A DNA stretch of 64,000 nucleotides from Ornithodoros turicata (Eukaryota > Arthropoda > Arachnida > Ixodida > Argasidae), in contig NC_088204.1 of NCBI RefSeq assembly GCF_037126465.1, positions 16,560,804-16,624,803 on the forward strand. The letters run 5' to 3'. Below, in pieces: positions 42,126 to 54,425 of this stretch. The notes under the pieces were generated by a model. The model was not told the DNA's origin. It ran no database searches and was given only the letters and a program-made list of their open reading frames with translations. Position numbers and translations under genes: made by a program. How positions within the stretch are numbered: position 1 is the first letter of the stretch; each line of letters starts with the position of its first letter.

Positions 42126-45100
42126 CTTACTATGGCGACAAAATTGAAAAATAAATACTACCATAAAGCGAGTGCGTCAATTACGCGGGTAAATACTGAC
42201 TTAATCCTCTTTCGTAAACCGCCTTGTCCAATAAAACGAAATCGCAACGAAGGACAGTACATCTAGTAAAGCCCGCGCCATGCCCGACTTTCCGTGTTGA
42301 CAGACACAGACTTGTGTTTACGAAGCGATTGGCGCACTCGAAAACACGGAGCACATCTCGCTCTTCAATTCTGCTTGCGCAAGATCTTGCGCAACTCTCG
42401 CTCGAAGATTCAACGCTCGTCCGACATACAGCGTTATGAAAGGGAAGGTAACGAACGTCTTCTCTCGTCGTGAAAACAAAAGAACGTGAGCGACAGAAGG
42501 TTAAATTAAGCCAACAGCGACACGACGTCAGACCTCGGAAGTCCGATCCGGTATATAGAAGGCCTCACGCTGAAAGTTGAATCGTGAAAGGAAAGACCTT
42601 GCCGTGACTTATGTCGCTTACTATCCGCGGCTTTTCCGTGATTTCTTTTCCTGCGCATGCGAACCGTCGACTTGACAGCCGTCGTTGTCTGACTTCAACA
42701 TATTGCTTCCATTGTGTACATGTCCGATGCAGAGTAGTTTGTCGAGTCTCAAGTGACGCAATATGTGAAGCAAGGTTCCCTGTCGGTACGGGGAAGAGTA
42801 TGCTGCCAGGGACATCAAATGCTTGCCGAGGGATTAATGAGAAAGATGGAAAGCCGGCTTAAGCCGCCTGTCATTGCTTGCACTGGCGATGGCGTTAAGC
42901 AGCCATCGTTGTTATACAGGAACACGTGGAATGGGGAGGTTACTTGATGTCACTTCCTACTTTGGACGTCGCTTTGGCTTTGCTATGTATAGTTGCATCG
43001 AGGTTACTATCGAAACGACTTTCGACACTCAACTGTATACCGAGCATAGAACAGAGCTGTTCAGAATATTTTGTTAACATAATTATCTAATTACACAAGT
43101 AACTGCCCAAATTGAACTTTGCTTTTCACTAACACAATAACAACGTAAATGTTCCACGTGCAAACTATAGTTACAAGTATGTCAAACTGCTAAAGATATG
43201 TACAATCTACCATTCGTATGTACACATATCATGCAAAATTCGACTGAAAATTTGGTTGTGATTATATACACTATTGACACAGTCTGAATCCCTTGTAAGA
43301 AAACGAAGTTCCTCAGAGCAACGCGCGCCCATACTTCACGCATATGTACCGATTAGACCACTGAATCAGGAATTCCTGCTCACCTAGCGAAAAGTATCGG
43401 ATGCATTGCTCGAATACGGCGATTCTGAGCTACAGCTCGACATCGGAACTTCCAGAGTACGTATGACATATGAGCTACGAGACCTGCCGAACCTTTGGTA
43501 CCATCCGCATTGCATGATTCATTCCACGGAAACCTCAGGGCTACGAGAGAGTTGTTGTCTATTCCAGGGCACTGTCGAAGAACTAGATCCGACAGTGCAA
43601 GTAAGCTTTTGATGCTACATTCCATAGAGAGAACAGTAATCGAAGACTCAATAACGGACACAATAATACGGCGCTCAATAATAATGGGCAGGCAATATTC
43701 GTCGTATAGGCTTCTGTATAGTGTCCGCACATGGGTGTGCGTCAAACGCAGAATCGTACTAACAGGGCAAACAAGCTCAACTGCCATGATGAAATGAACC
43801 ACAAACACAAGACTGATTCCCAAGATGCAGATTAAATAACCATCCTGAAATGAATGGTGAAGACTGCCGGGGCGCTGCGTCAGCGAGGAGGTTCAATAGC
43901 GCGCTAGCTTGTTTCATGTATGGTATAGTTCCCGCTCAACTATATAACTATATCTTGCGCATCGAAGTACAAAGCACGCTCCCATTTCCTATGCACACGC
44001 TACTGTTCTCTTTCACAAACCAGGTCTTCGGAAGTCTCTGGACAAAGTCCTGTTACCTCTAAAGCGATTTTTTTTTTCTTCCCGAGCCTCTACACATACA
44101 CATGCACAGCTCCATCAACTCAAACACCGTCATCGATATGGCATGCCACCAACAATCAAACCGTCGCCTCCGCGGGAACATTCCCAGATTCCCGATTGGA
44201 CACATCTGACCACGTTAGTATATCAACTCTCCTATAGCCTCTTTTATATCCACACTGGCAGTCTGTCAAGCGAGGCCGTAAATACACCTAGCAGCCGTTA
44301 ATTTATACCTCCGAACGCTTCACACGTATATACCTAGGAAACCTGTTCTAGTTTCAAAGTAAACTGCTCGCGGGCAATTCCATGTGTAACGGGCTCTGAG
44401 GAATCCGTCAAAGTCGGCCATCACGCAGCCACCGTGCTATTTTAGGTCTGCCGTTCGAACATAGTGTTTTGCTATGTACGTGCAGTATGCAGACTGATTA
44501 CAGCGTTGCCCGAGATATACCACGCACGCCTACCGCGAAATCTAGAACAAGGCGAAGCGCATAAAGCGCGATCGCAGCACTGATGCAAACGCATATCTAG
44601 GCTGTTTCATTCAATAAACAAACAAAGTGGGGAAAAAACAAAGAACGGTGCCTTGGTTAAACAGCCTTATTTCATTCATCGCCTTTTTAATTCAGGAAAG
44701 AGATGGGTATCGTTAAAGTATACAGTGGAATTCCGAAGCGCTCAGATGGTTTAAGATTATAGGGATTGCGTTCGGGAACGGTCGATGCCTCGGAATAGGC
44801 GATAGCTGCCTGTGCGGAAGTTGTGTAATGGTTTTCGAAAAGATAAGGACTGGATCTTTTCTCGTCTGTAGACCAGGGATAGTTTGTGTTATATATGTTA
44901 CAAGCTGAGTGAAGAATTTTATCCTAGTGTTTATTGCCGAAGTATAAAAGTTGCTCACGGTGCCGAATATGAGAAAAAAACCGGAAGATTGGCACTATAG
45001 GCTGCGTAAGGCAGACTTCTCGAAATATCAGCCAGCTCCAGGACTCTACCTCCCTGGATCTTCCTTCTGTCAGGAAGACTGTACATGGCGACTATGGCAG

Positions 45101-45183
45101 ATTGTTCATACACTATATGATCCGGGAATTTCATCGCCACAGATTAACAGATTAAACGCATGCAAGACCGACAGCGCCGTCTA
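42126..45183. other. Non-coding
   Basis: No gene is recognised in this 3-kb stretch. Frames up to 147 codons look random in composition. Confidence 0.3.
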
Positions 45184-45243
45184 ATAAAAAAAAATCATTT
45201 CTTTTAATGATGAAAGAAGGAAGTCACTGAAAAGGTTAGCCAG
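45184..45243 (-). mobile_element. 3'-end fragment of the second SINE family
   Basis: Contains 'GAAGGAAGTCACTGAAAAGG' and GTTAGCCAGC after an A-rich run. It matches 47853-47918 almost exactly. Confidence 0.6.
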
Positions 45244-46014
45244 CCTCAGATTCACAATCGACAGCACGCCATGCACGATACTAATAAAATTAATATCAAT
45301 ATGAGATGGATATGGAGATATTAACTCCGACGGTGTCGGGTCTAACTATTCTAATACTTATAGACAAAGAAAATGCGCTACCTAATAAATCCTGAGGCGA
45401 TTTCTACATAGCAACTTTGTCAGTAATAGAGCCCAGCATACAACACTGAATTCAAATTTGACTTCAATGTGCACGAATGATTCCAATGCCACTTTGACAT
45501 AACACAACCTTCTCTCCATTTTTTCCGTTTCTAACGGCCTTTCGACAACTACCTTCCAACCTGCATTCTGACGGATGGCACGCCATAAACCACACACACA
45601 CAAAAAAGAAGACTCATCCCGTTGTTGAAATCCCGTTATTCTTGAAGTCACGCTCCAAACGAGCTAAGACGCACTTGCAGAAGACACCAAATGGATATGT
45701 AGCGGTTCACGAAGAAAGCCGGCAAACCGACAGAGCACGAAAGTTGCCCTCGTTGGAACACAAGCAGATACGCGTCCCTGGTTAACGAGGGCGCCGAATT
45801 TGCTGAGAAAAAGAAGCTACCGCCAGCGGAAAGAAAGAAGACCGACAATTAGTGTTACGCCTACGCTGGAACGCTAACATATATATACCCCACTTGGCAA
45901 CACAAAGTAGAGCACTGTTGCCGAAAAGAATGATCTCGCCCCATTTGCCCGGCAACGCGACATACAGTAATCTCAAACTATATATGGTGTTCGTGTAATT
46001 GCTTCGTAGATCAC
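45244..46014. other. Non-coding
   Basis: Nothing gene-like recognised. Confidence 0.3.
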
Positions 46015-46025
46015 CTTTTCGCGTT

Positions 46026-46314
46026 ACCAGCGGCATGGCCGAGCTGGGGTTAAGGCGTCCCGCTCGTTGTTGGTAGCCAAGGTGGTGCTGAAGACTGGGA
46101 GGTAGTGGCTTCGAATCCTAGCACCGGCTGTGCTGTGTGACGTTTTCCCTGGGGTTTTCGAAGAGTTTCCAGACTGATGTCGGCACAGTTCCCCCTGAAG
46201 TCGGCCCAGGACGCATACTAATTCCCCTGTCTCCCACTCCTTCCTGCTGTCCACATCTGTACGCCGCTCGCAGCCACAGTTGCTTCGCGGCGCTCATACG
46301 GAATTTTACAAAAA
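46026..46314 (+). mobile_element. Full-length tRNA-derived SINE with target duplication
   Basis: This 289-bp SINE starts ACCAGCGGCATGGCCGAGC. It has a box A match (TGGCCGAGCTGG), a box B (GCTTCGAATCC), the shared body, and ends in GGAATTTTACAAAA. The 11-bp CTTTTCGCGTT at 46015-46025 and 46315-46325 is its target duplication. The head resembles a Ser/Leu-type tRNA. This is the reference copy for the family in this window. Polymerase III transcription and LINE-mediated copying are the expected biology. Confidence 0.92.
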
Positions 46315-46329
46315 CTTTTCGCGTTGACA

Positions 46330-47174
46330 TTTAGCAATTTCGTCTTGGAAATGCATAATTAAGTCAGGCACCGTAACGTCAGACATTGCAGCATTGGCAA
46401 ATTGGAGCTGGAAGAGAAGCAAAATGCAGAGTGTCTCGTCCAAACGCAGTGCGACCTACGTTTCCATTTTCATCTTCCTACTTCTAATATAATCTAACGC
46501 ATTGTACATCATGCCCCCCCTTCCCCCCCCCCCCCCCACACACACATAAATGAGATTATGTGAGGGGTCATTCACCGCCGCTATAACCGATATTAATTGA
46601 TTGAAAAATAAAAATATTAAATTGAATACAACTGTTTCCGTACTCCCTGCCTGCAATATACGTGTCTTGCCATGTGCGAGCTTGCAAAAATGACAAGTTT
46701 TGACTTGGTTGCTTGACTCATGGTTGCTTTATGAGATATACGGAGACCGCTCCTAGCTTTTTACAGCTGCAAATAAACTAGGAAGCTGCAGATTTTGTGC
46801 CGAGTTCAAAGATAAAAGTACACATAAACATCACACGAGGCGTGAGGCAAGCGTAAGCCATGGACACCCTTTATGCTACTCGCTGCATATCCTGTAGCTG
46901 AAGAAATTTTCATGTGTTACAGGGCTGCTGAGGATCTCTAAAGCTCGCTTTGTGCACACTAAAATTCTTTACACCCTTCAGCGTGTAAAAGTGGTTTGTT
47001 TGTTTGTTTGTTTGTAAGGAAAAAAGAAACGAGGAGAAATTGAACTCGTTGAATATACATTATACACCCAGTTTTTTTTATTCCGCAGGCGCGACTAAAA
47101 TGTGTAGTAACAGTTTTGAAAACGTGTTTGCAAATCACTCATCCGAAACAAGTGGGTTAATTGGGATGCACCCT
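46330..47174. other. Non-coding; poly-C tract
   Basis: A C-rich tract with (CA)n lies at 46512-46548, and a (TTTG)n run at 46992-47015. The GGTGTA-rich family begins near 46960. Confidence 0.4.
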
Positions 47175-47196
47175 CCTGAAATGGTGTTTCGGAAAA

Positions 47197-47228
47197 TTTG
47201 ATTTGATTTGCCCTTACTGGCGCAAGGA
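47197..47228 (-). mobile_element. Micro-insertion with target duplication, copy 2
   Basis: The 32-bp unit matches 5719-5750 at 30 of 32 positions. It lies between 22-bp direct repeats (47175-47196 and 47229-47250; CCTGAAAT...GAAAA) that match at 20 of 22. Confidence 0.8.
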
Positions 47229-47250
47229 CCTGAAATTGTGTTTCTGAAAA

Positions 47251-47720
47251 GTAAGCATCATTGAAATGGTGTTTTTTAAAAGAGTACACCATTTAGAAGG
47301 GCAAGACATCCTTCTCTATGGCGTGCAGCTTTAAAACTGTTATAGGTGTAAGACATTTACACCCGCCTGGTGTAGAACAATACTGTGATTCCTGGATGAA
47401 ACCTCGTGTGCCCGTCAAGTCAAATATCCGCAGTAATTTGTTTCACACCTTTTGAGTGTAAAGGCCTCGTCCTGTCGCACATCTTTGTGCTGCAAGTTTC
47501 ATATCATACAGACAGTGGCGGATCGGGCGGGGAGGGGCAATCGCCCCCCCTACACACACACACAAACCGGAGATCTGGATCCGCCCCTGCATACAGAAGG
47601 GTATTTTGTAAAACATCCTTCTGATTATTTTACATTCTAGAAAAAGCACCATTTCAAAGCACATATTCTATAGAGAAAGCGACGTTTCAGGGTATGCATT
47701 GAGTTTAAAATGCTGTTTTC
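47251..47720. repeat. GGTGTA-rich element fragment
   Basis: Continues the family seen at 7432-8519 and 34430-34720. It is interrupted at 47513-47589 by a small hAT-type MITE. Confidence 0.5.
47513..47589. mobile_element. 77-bp hAT-type MITE
   Basis: The ends CAGTGGCGGATC and CAGGGGCGGATC are inverted copies, flanked by the 8-bp duplication CATACAGA at 47505-47512 and 47590-47597. An 8-bp duplication and CAG-type ends are hallmarks of hAT elements. The interior is a C/G tract with (CA)n. Confidence 0.9.
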
Positions 47721-47852
47721 AAACAGCAACTAGATAATGATGACGACATGGGGTGTTTCAGTTGAGAACCTCGCGGACACCTTTCTCAGCACCGTAATTA
47801 CACCTTTCAGTTGAGCCTGCGAAATAAAAAAAAAACGGGGTTCCGATTTATA

Positions 47853-47918
47853 TATTAAAAAAAAAACATTTCTTTTAATGATGAAAGAAGGAAGTCACTG
47901 AAAAGGTTAGCCAGCTCT
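47853..47918 (-). mobile_element. 3'-end fragment of the second SINE family
   Basis: Near-identical to 45184-45243, including the A-rich run and the CATTTCTTTTAATGATG start. Confidence 0.6.
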
Positions 47919-50517
47919 ATTTGTCCCTTCTATGCGTTTCAGCCTCAGAACACCAATTGCCATCCATCATTTCTTTTAGATGCTGAAGAAATTTGCTACT
48001 CCATTCCTCTGCATATGAGGGGGAGGGTGGGATACGTTTAATAGAGTGAAAGAAAAAAGGAAGAAAAAGTCTGCATATGAGCATCTGATCGCGCTATGTA
48101 TATTCAGCACGACCGCATTCTCGGATGTCCCTTTAGCGATAGCAATCAACACTGCACATCTTCGAAGTGGGGAAAAAAAAAAAAGCGAGTGTCTCTTCCA
48201 AACGAGAACGAACACGCGGACGACCGACGAGATGACCAGTCCCTATGGAGCAACAGCGGCAGACAGTGTGGCTACACTGCGGAGAATGTGGGGCTTTTGC
48301 GGCCAAGTGTTTCCGCGGGATGGGCAGGTAGGCCTTGAAAACAGGTTGAAGGAATCTCGTCACGACGACGGTAGACCAGCCGGCATTGGCCGTCCTTTGT
48401 CTGTGAGTGAACCTCCGCTTCCGCGTGTTCCTTTTGCCCGCTCGGGAGTTCATTTTGAAGGCGTACGGAGGATCTGTCAGTGGCGACCCTCAAGTTGTAC
48501 GCCAACACTTTAACCCTGCACTTTCTTGTGGGATGTGGTTCACTATATACGCCTTCGTAGAGATTGCGCGTAGCCTTTGTAGGACGGTATGCGCGCCGAT
48601 TATAATCTTTGCGCCACGCAGAACGACCAAGCGCACAGTAACGATCTATGTATAGTCGTGCTTAAGCTAAGGACGAAGGACAACTTTATAATATATTCTT
48701 ATTATATTTAACTACGAAAATAATTTATGGCACGTAAGTATGAATTGAATAACTTATAGATAAACGTTTCAAACACCATGTTGTCTTCGTGGTGAATGTA
48801 GAGTTTATTCACTGACGTCAACTCTCCAGAGGGCACTAGCTTCGAAAAGCGTGATCGCCGCTTTCAAAAAAACTTTCGCAAACTTTCTTTTTACCCTGTC
48901 TCCCTTGCACTTTGTGTATTAAAGCTTCGTTGCTGGTTCGTGAGTCCGTGTTCGTCTCGTCCTGTGTTTTCCCTCAAACTCAAGGCAATGTTAACATCAA
49001 GTCAGCACCAGCTAGCTAGCTTGCCTGCTCCTGCTGTGTTCATACACTCCTTGTTATGCGCAAAAAGTGATCAAACATTTGGAGCGAACTTGTTGTTTCT
49101 GCCTCACAAAAGACTCCGATAGGCGCTGCCCCTTTCGTCCCCCGCAACACAGATGACGTTCATTCACTTTCCAATTATAGATATGAGAATACAGCACGGA
49201 CGGAGCCTTCACGGTTGTGTGCATCTGCATCGTGCGATAGACGACCGCATATTCATCAGACGATAGATTGCTACTTCCTGTAACGTACCCGGGCAAAACA
49301 CTTCTGAGAAAGCAACGGACAGAAACCAGTCGCTTGCGACCATTTTTAGTACGACATCTATGGGTGACGATTGGCGGATTTCGATTGTCACGCTGCGTAA
49401 TGGCGGCGATGCGGATGATTGATTCTTTGCCACGCAAAAGGAAGTTACGGTACCGTTACGTGCGCGCTCGCACGGGATACAGTTGAGTAGGGGGGGGGAT
49501 ATATTTATTAGACGAAAAGGAAAAAAATGAGTAGGGGATATATCACTACAATGCAGAGCAAGCGTACACGCAGACTTGTGCGTATCTTCAGAACGTACTC
49601 AAAATCCGGTATTTTAAATACTTTTTCCGGTATTTTGGTGCTCTACTAAATGTTTTTTGAGACAAGTATTTTTAAGATATTTAAAACACTTTTTTCGGTT
49701 TTTCGGTCAAACTATTTTCCTTGCTCGTCAAGCCGCATCCAGCACACTTCCCCGTCGTGTCCAGGTTTTCAGCTCACTTTCAGTTTTTTTTTAGGGAAAT
49801 TCGGGTAAATGTCAATTATCCTCCTGTACAATATAGGCTGGTCCCACACTTGGTCTTGCTTGCCAATAGCCCGATCCCTTCGTCAGAAAACGGTTCCTAT
49901 GCATATATTGCCAGGTGAATCGGTAACATCTCATTACGGCCGAAGTCGGTGAATCCCCAGGGGATTAGGTAGAAGAGAATCCCAGCATTTATTTCCTTGG
50001 TCACCAAAGCAAGAAACACGCGCGAGAGGTCGAAAGACGCGAGCTGACATACAGGAGGCATTACGAAGCTTTGAGTCCGAACATATCACCAAAGTTTACT
50101 TGAGCTCAATAAAGTACATCAAACACTACTTGACACCAAGACCTTGCAAAGACCTTGTGCTGGGTCATTCACCGTCGTTACGCAAGAGAAAAAATGTATC
50201 ATTCGTCGAACAAAAAAAAAAAAAAAAAAAGCTGCTTATAGGTACTGGCATTTTATTAAATATTGAAGTCCAAAATTGTCAGCTCGACTGGGCTTTTTCG
50301 AAAAAAAAAAAAAAAAAACAGTTACGTCTGAAATGCCGCAGTACTCTGCTTGGTGGTATCTGTGTACGCTGTGGTGTTGCCTCTTCTGAATGATGATCCC
50401 ATGACGCAGCATCCATAAAGTTTCAATGAAGTCTTCCATACATAATCCTAGCCAATTTGCATACCTTTTACATTCGCATAACGCAGCAATGATCAAGTGA
50501 TGCACGTATATCGAAGT
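47919..50517. other. Non-coding
   Basis: A possible short first exon at 48232-48327 is discussed under findings. Two poly-A tracts lie at 50213-50230 and 50302-50318. Nothing else is supported. Confidence 0.35.
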
Positions 50518-50530
50518 GAGAGTGTCGCTT

Positions 50531-50573
50531 CTACAATCCTCTTTTTTTTTTTTCAATCATCATCATCATCATC
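50531..50573 (+). mobile_element. Micro-insertion with (ATC)n tail
   Basis: A 43-bp segment ending in (ATC)n lies between 13-bp direct repeats GAGAGTGTCGCTT at 50518-50530 and 50574-50586. It looks like an extremely truncated LINE or SINE copy. Confidence 0.7.
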
Positions 50574-50609
50574 GAGAGTGTCGCTTTATAGCGAAGGAGC
50601 CGAAGCTGC

Positions 50610-51050
50610 GAGTGTGCACGGGGGGGGGGGGGGCTAGGGGGGGGGGGCTCGAGCCCCCCCTACCTGCCACGGACCGACCCACACAAATCGTGCAAATCCG
50701 AGAACATAATATATGTGTGTTGAGGGGGGTAGGGGGGGTCCAGTGTGACAATCGCGAAATTTCTTGCAGTTCATGACGTCTATCTAAGAAGCACTCCTGA
50801 ATGGTTTTCAAAGTATGAGCTTTTCAAAATACTTCCAATCTCATGACACCACCTCATTGGTCATGACAGCCTATACATGTAATCGTACTGTGAACGTCGA
50901 ATTCAACTATTTTCGTTACTTTTTTTAATCCTCAGTTTGCAGTGTGCACAAGTATGTGTGTTGTCGACACAGGATCAGCGGGGGGGGGGGCGAGTTTTCG
51001 TATCGAGCCCCCCCCCCCCCCCCTACCTTGGAGGTCTGGCTACGCCACTG
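50610..51050 (-). mobile_element. hAT-type MITE remnants with G/C tracts
   Basis: The right end at 51050 reads CAGTGGCGTAGCCAGAC on the minus strand, a common hAT MITE end. Long G and C tracts at 50621-50660, 50981-50990 and 51008-51023 belong to such elements. I could not pair the left end or find an 8-bp duplication. Confidence 0.45.
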
Positions 51051-53880
51051 GGTGTACTGGTGACCTAGCATCGCGTCGAGTTTTCAAAAAGTGCTGAAGA
51101 GCCCAGCACAGGAAAAGAAACATTAATTTCGCATCTAGCGTATTTTTGTTAGCGTAAACGTCTAGCGTATTTTTTTGTAACATCCAGACTCAGACTCATT
51201 GTTTCCTTCCAAGCTTTGCTCGTACAACGGCACATTGTTCGAATTCAACAAGGAACAAAAGTATGGAGAAAACTCTCGAGGACATCCTATCTGTACAAGC
51301 TTCGCACTCCGTCAATGCGGAACCAGCTATGGAATGTTATTTGAAAACTCGCGGCTCCGTATTTACTGGCGCGTCGACACTTGGCAGAGAGCTTGTTTTT
51401 GACTTTACGTCCTTGACAAGTCATTCGTGACTGAGAGATGCCGATTGTTAAAGACAGTGCGTCACCGGTATGTTAACTCTTCTAGCCTTAACATTCGAGC
51501 TGTAGAACACGGTCTTGCTTCCCGACTATAGCGTTCAAGCAGAAGAAAAAGAAATGAATAACTTAGACGAGTGGAGCAGGACACGTGCGGGTTAAAACAA
51601 GTGAAGGTACACGTCATAACGTCATCCTATGTGTTTGCGTGTTCTTGTGTGCGTGCTGCTTGAATACAGAAGTACGACAAGACAGGTGTGTTTTCTTTCC
51701 AACTCAAGATACACGTCAGTAAATTATGAACAAGTTTTTCCTTGCCCCTGAAAGCATGAACTGGGCTCGACAATTTTCTCGAGGACGTAGTACATTATTT
51801 CTAGAGAGTAGTCGGAAAACGTGAGCGCTGCCAAGCGGGAATTGGGAGACGTTTATTACAGTTTTGAGAAAGGAAAATCTGCCGCATATATTGAATGAAC
51901 TGAATTGACTGTACTGAAAAAAAGTAAAACCTGGGGATGTGCACTTCATCAGCATGGATGATGTTGACAATTCGCGGCTTTACACCGCGAGACAACTAGG
52001 ATCAGCGTGGATGCTGACAGCATGTTGTATATTAATGAAAGCAATGAAGCAAAAAAGTGGAGTTAAATGAGGGATGTGACTTCGATGACAGACTGACAGA
52101 ACGTCATCAATGCAATAGAAAATCCTAGAGTCACTAACTAGCTATTGTGAGAAACCCTTTTATTTAGCGACTCGTAACTATTTATTTAGCGACTCGTAAC
52201 TATTTATTTAGTAACTCTAGAAAATCCAAGAGCTGAAGAACCCAAAGGCTCAAAGTACTTTTTCTGCTCCGATATCCCCAAGAAAGGCCGCGACGTACAC
52301 ATTGTTTCTGGTCTATCATGTGCCTGGGTAAACTTATGGTGATGTGATAAAGAAAAAAATGGGGACGTGAGTTTCGACGAAGTCGAACTGGCTACCCCGG
52401 TACGCTTACACACAGAAAGTACAAACAGATGATAATGGTAAACTTATCACCAACATGGTTTTGTAAGCTCTAGCAATAATTGCTTGGTCTCGATTATTAC
52501 TAATTTGCTTTAAATATTAACCTAGTCGTAAATCGAAATTTCAGAACTACGCTGTCTACCACAGCTGTCCAAACCATAGCAACGCAAACAAAACAGATAA
52601 AATCCAAGAACATACGTTCGACAACTCATACTGGCCGCCGTGAAAGGCAGTCCCGCCGACGGGAACGTTTTGCAGCCGCTATACAGCTCAGGTAGAGTAC
52701 AGTAGATTCTTATCGCCATCGGAAAATGGCACAAGTAGCACGCGATGCAGGGACACACTCGAGTGATACTCAAGCTTCATCAGCGCAATGGCACACTTTA
52801 CTGAATGGCAAACAATCGCCTCGAAAGGAGACTGATGGCGCAATCCACGGAGGCACGCGAGCACATAACGCTCAATCCTACGTCTCTTTGCGTGGTGGGC
52901 GATGTCACAACGCTCGTATTAGCGAACTCGAAACGCATAACGATCAGGGTAAACGATGACGAAAGACCGAGCGTTGATGACAGGTTGTTCGCAGAACACA
53001 TTTCATACATAAACCCTTTTGTATTTGTCTTGTGAACGGTTACGGAACTGTATGTTGGTATTTACTAAAACGGTGATTTTCTCACTGCCATGAAAACAAA
53101 GGAAATGGAGAAGGGAGAAAGGAAAGAAGGTTAGGTTGGGGTGTAGTAGTGCTTTTCGGGTTGAAAGACCAGACAGCAACTCCGATATTTCTGCCGTTAT
53201 CGGAAATACGGGAGTCACGAACGGACCACGACGGGCCTCCTCCCGAGACACTTGTCACTTATCCATCCTTGCGAAAGACAAACGGTAGCGATAACACCGA
53301 CGAAGCCGGTAAATGTTCTATCGGCAGTCGTCGACGTTGCCAGAGGCATTATTTATAGCGTACCAATTTTTTTAGACCAGCATCTACAGGCATCGTGTAG
53401 TACATTTAGATTTCAAGTTATATAGGACTGTCAACAGAAGCACGCACATGGGCAAACTTTCTCTGGCGCATCTCGTTTCTTTCACTTGCAGATATTGAGC
53501 GGTACCTTACATTGTGAGCACATTGTTGGCAAATATTGGCTGACCTCTCTCAACAATTAAAAACAACAGCAGCAGCAACACATTGTTCAGAGTAACTGAA
53601 AAGCTCAAGAAACGTGTCCAGCGCCTATGCATTCCACCCATCACACACATACTCCGAAAGTGTCACGGCCTTCGACCCTTGACGAAACGCCCCGCATAAA
53701 TTTCGCACCTCCATTTCTTCTCTGCATTCGGGCCTTCACCTGCCAAAGCACCCGACCAAGTTCCATCAACCTTACTCAACCTTACCCCGCTCCCACAAGA
53801 ACCAACCGCTTCCTGTCCGCTCGCTCGGGAAGGTCAAGCACGAACGCCTGCCAATCGACCCGTTGATCCTTCTTCCCCTT
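51051..53880. other. Non-coding, possible intron of the LIM gene
   Basis: Holds a tandem of TTTATTTAGCGACTCGTAAC at 52159-52210 (2-3 units) and a fragment at 52338-52412 shared with 32440-32520. It lies downstream of the splice donor at 53900 on the minus strand. No second exon of that gene is recognised. Confidence 0.35.
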
Positions 53881-53898
53881 CAGATGCAACAGGGACTT

Positions 53899-53900
53899 AC
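53899..53900 (-). other. Splice donor of the LIM exon
   Basis: The minus strand reads CTG|GTAAGTCCC. The frame runs into 'VSPCCI' and then a stop beyond this point, so splicing is required. Confidence 0.85.
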
Positions 53901-54425
53901 CAGATATTCGTCCATATTCCTTTCGTAAAGCAACTGTCCACGGTGCACCTTAGTTGCATTGAGAGCATGAGTGATGTGCAGCGCGCTGGCATCAAATCTG
54001 CCGGCTCGACTCACGGGGTGTTTATATTCCTGCTCGTGATGGTTTCTCGTGTGATTCAACGCACTCTTGATGCCTAAAGCATCCGCGTCGAACGTTCCTT
54101 TGCCGAATCCTCGTATCTGGTCGTTCACTAGATGATTTGTCTTGGGAACACTGAGCGCAGCCTTGATGCCGACGGACATACCGTCCAGGTGTCCAGGGCC
54201 CGTCTTGGGCACGTGGTTCTGACAGTAGACTTCCTTGTCATCTTGACTCTGCTGGTTGTTGAAGTAGGTCTTCAGCGTTAGTTTTGTGCCGCACACGAGG
54301 CACTTGAAGCAACCCTGGTGGTAAAATGTGAAGTCTTTCAGCGGCCCGACTTTGTCTACCTGGTAGACCGTGTGGCCGCAGCGAAGACAGTTGTTTTCGT
54401 AGGTTCGCCCATTCATGGTGGACAT
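53901..54425 (-). CDS. Hillarin-like LIM protein, first coding exon (partial)
   Basis: The exon encodes 175 residues and ends in phase 0 at a textbook donor (CTG|GTAAGT, GT at 53900-53899). A complete LIM zinc-binding domain occupies residues 13-71: Cys13, Cys16, His36, Cys39, then Cys42, Cys45, Cys68, His71. Downstream are three degenerate repeats of the form F-D-A-x-A-L-x-I-x-x-A-L-x-x-x-K, near residues 81-95, 112-127 and 144-159. This layout fits hillarin/LTD-1, which add a transglutaminase-like domain further on; that part is absent here. Family members are cytoskeleton-linked and expressed in epithelium. The start is uncertain: Met1 (54425) or Met4 (54416, better context CCACCATGA). The frame stays open up to 54515, but the extra residues do not look conserved. 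An acceptor-like AG at about 54447 could mean a non-coding first exon lies upstream. Confidence 0.85.

Noticed and set aside
48046..48513. 155-codon plus-strand frame as a whole gene
   Set aside because: Its first part is A-rich non-coding sequence. Only the short segment 48232-48327 has start and donor context.
50621..51023. G-quadruplex regulatory region
   Set aside because: The G and C tracts are explained by hAT-type MITE sequence, which commonly carries them.
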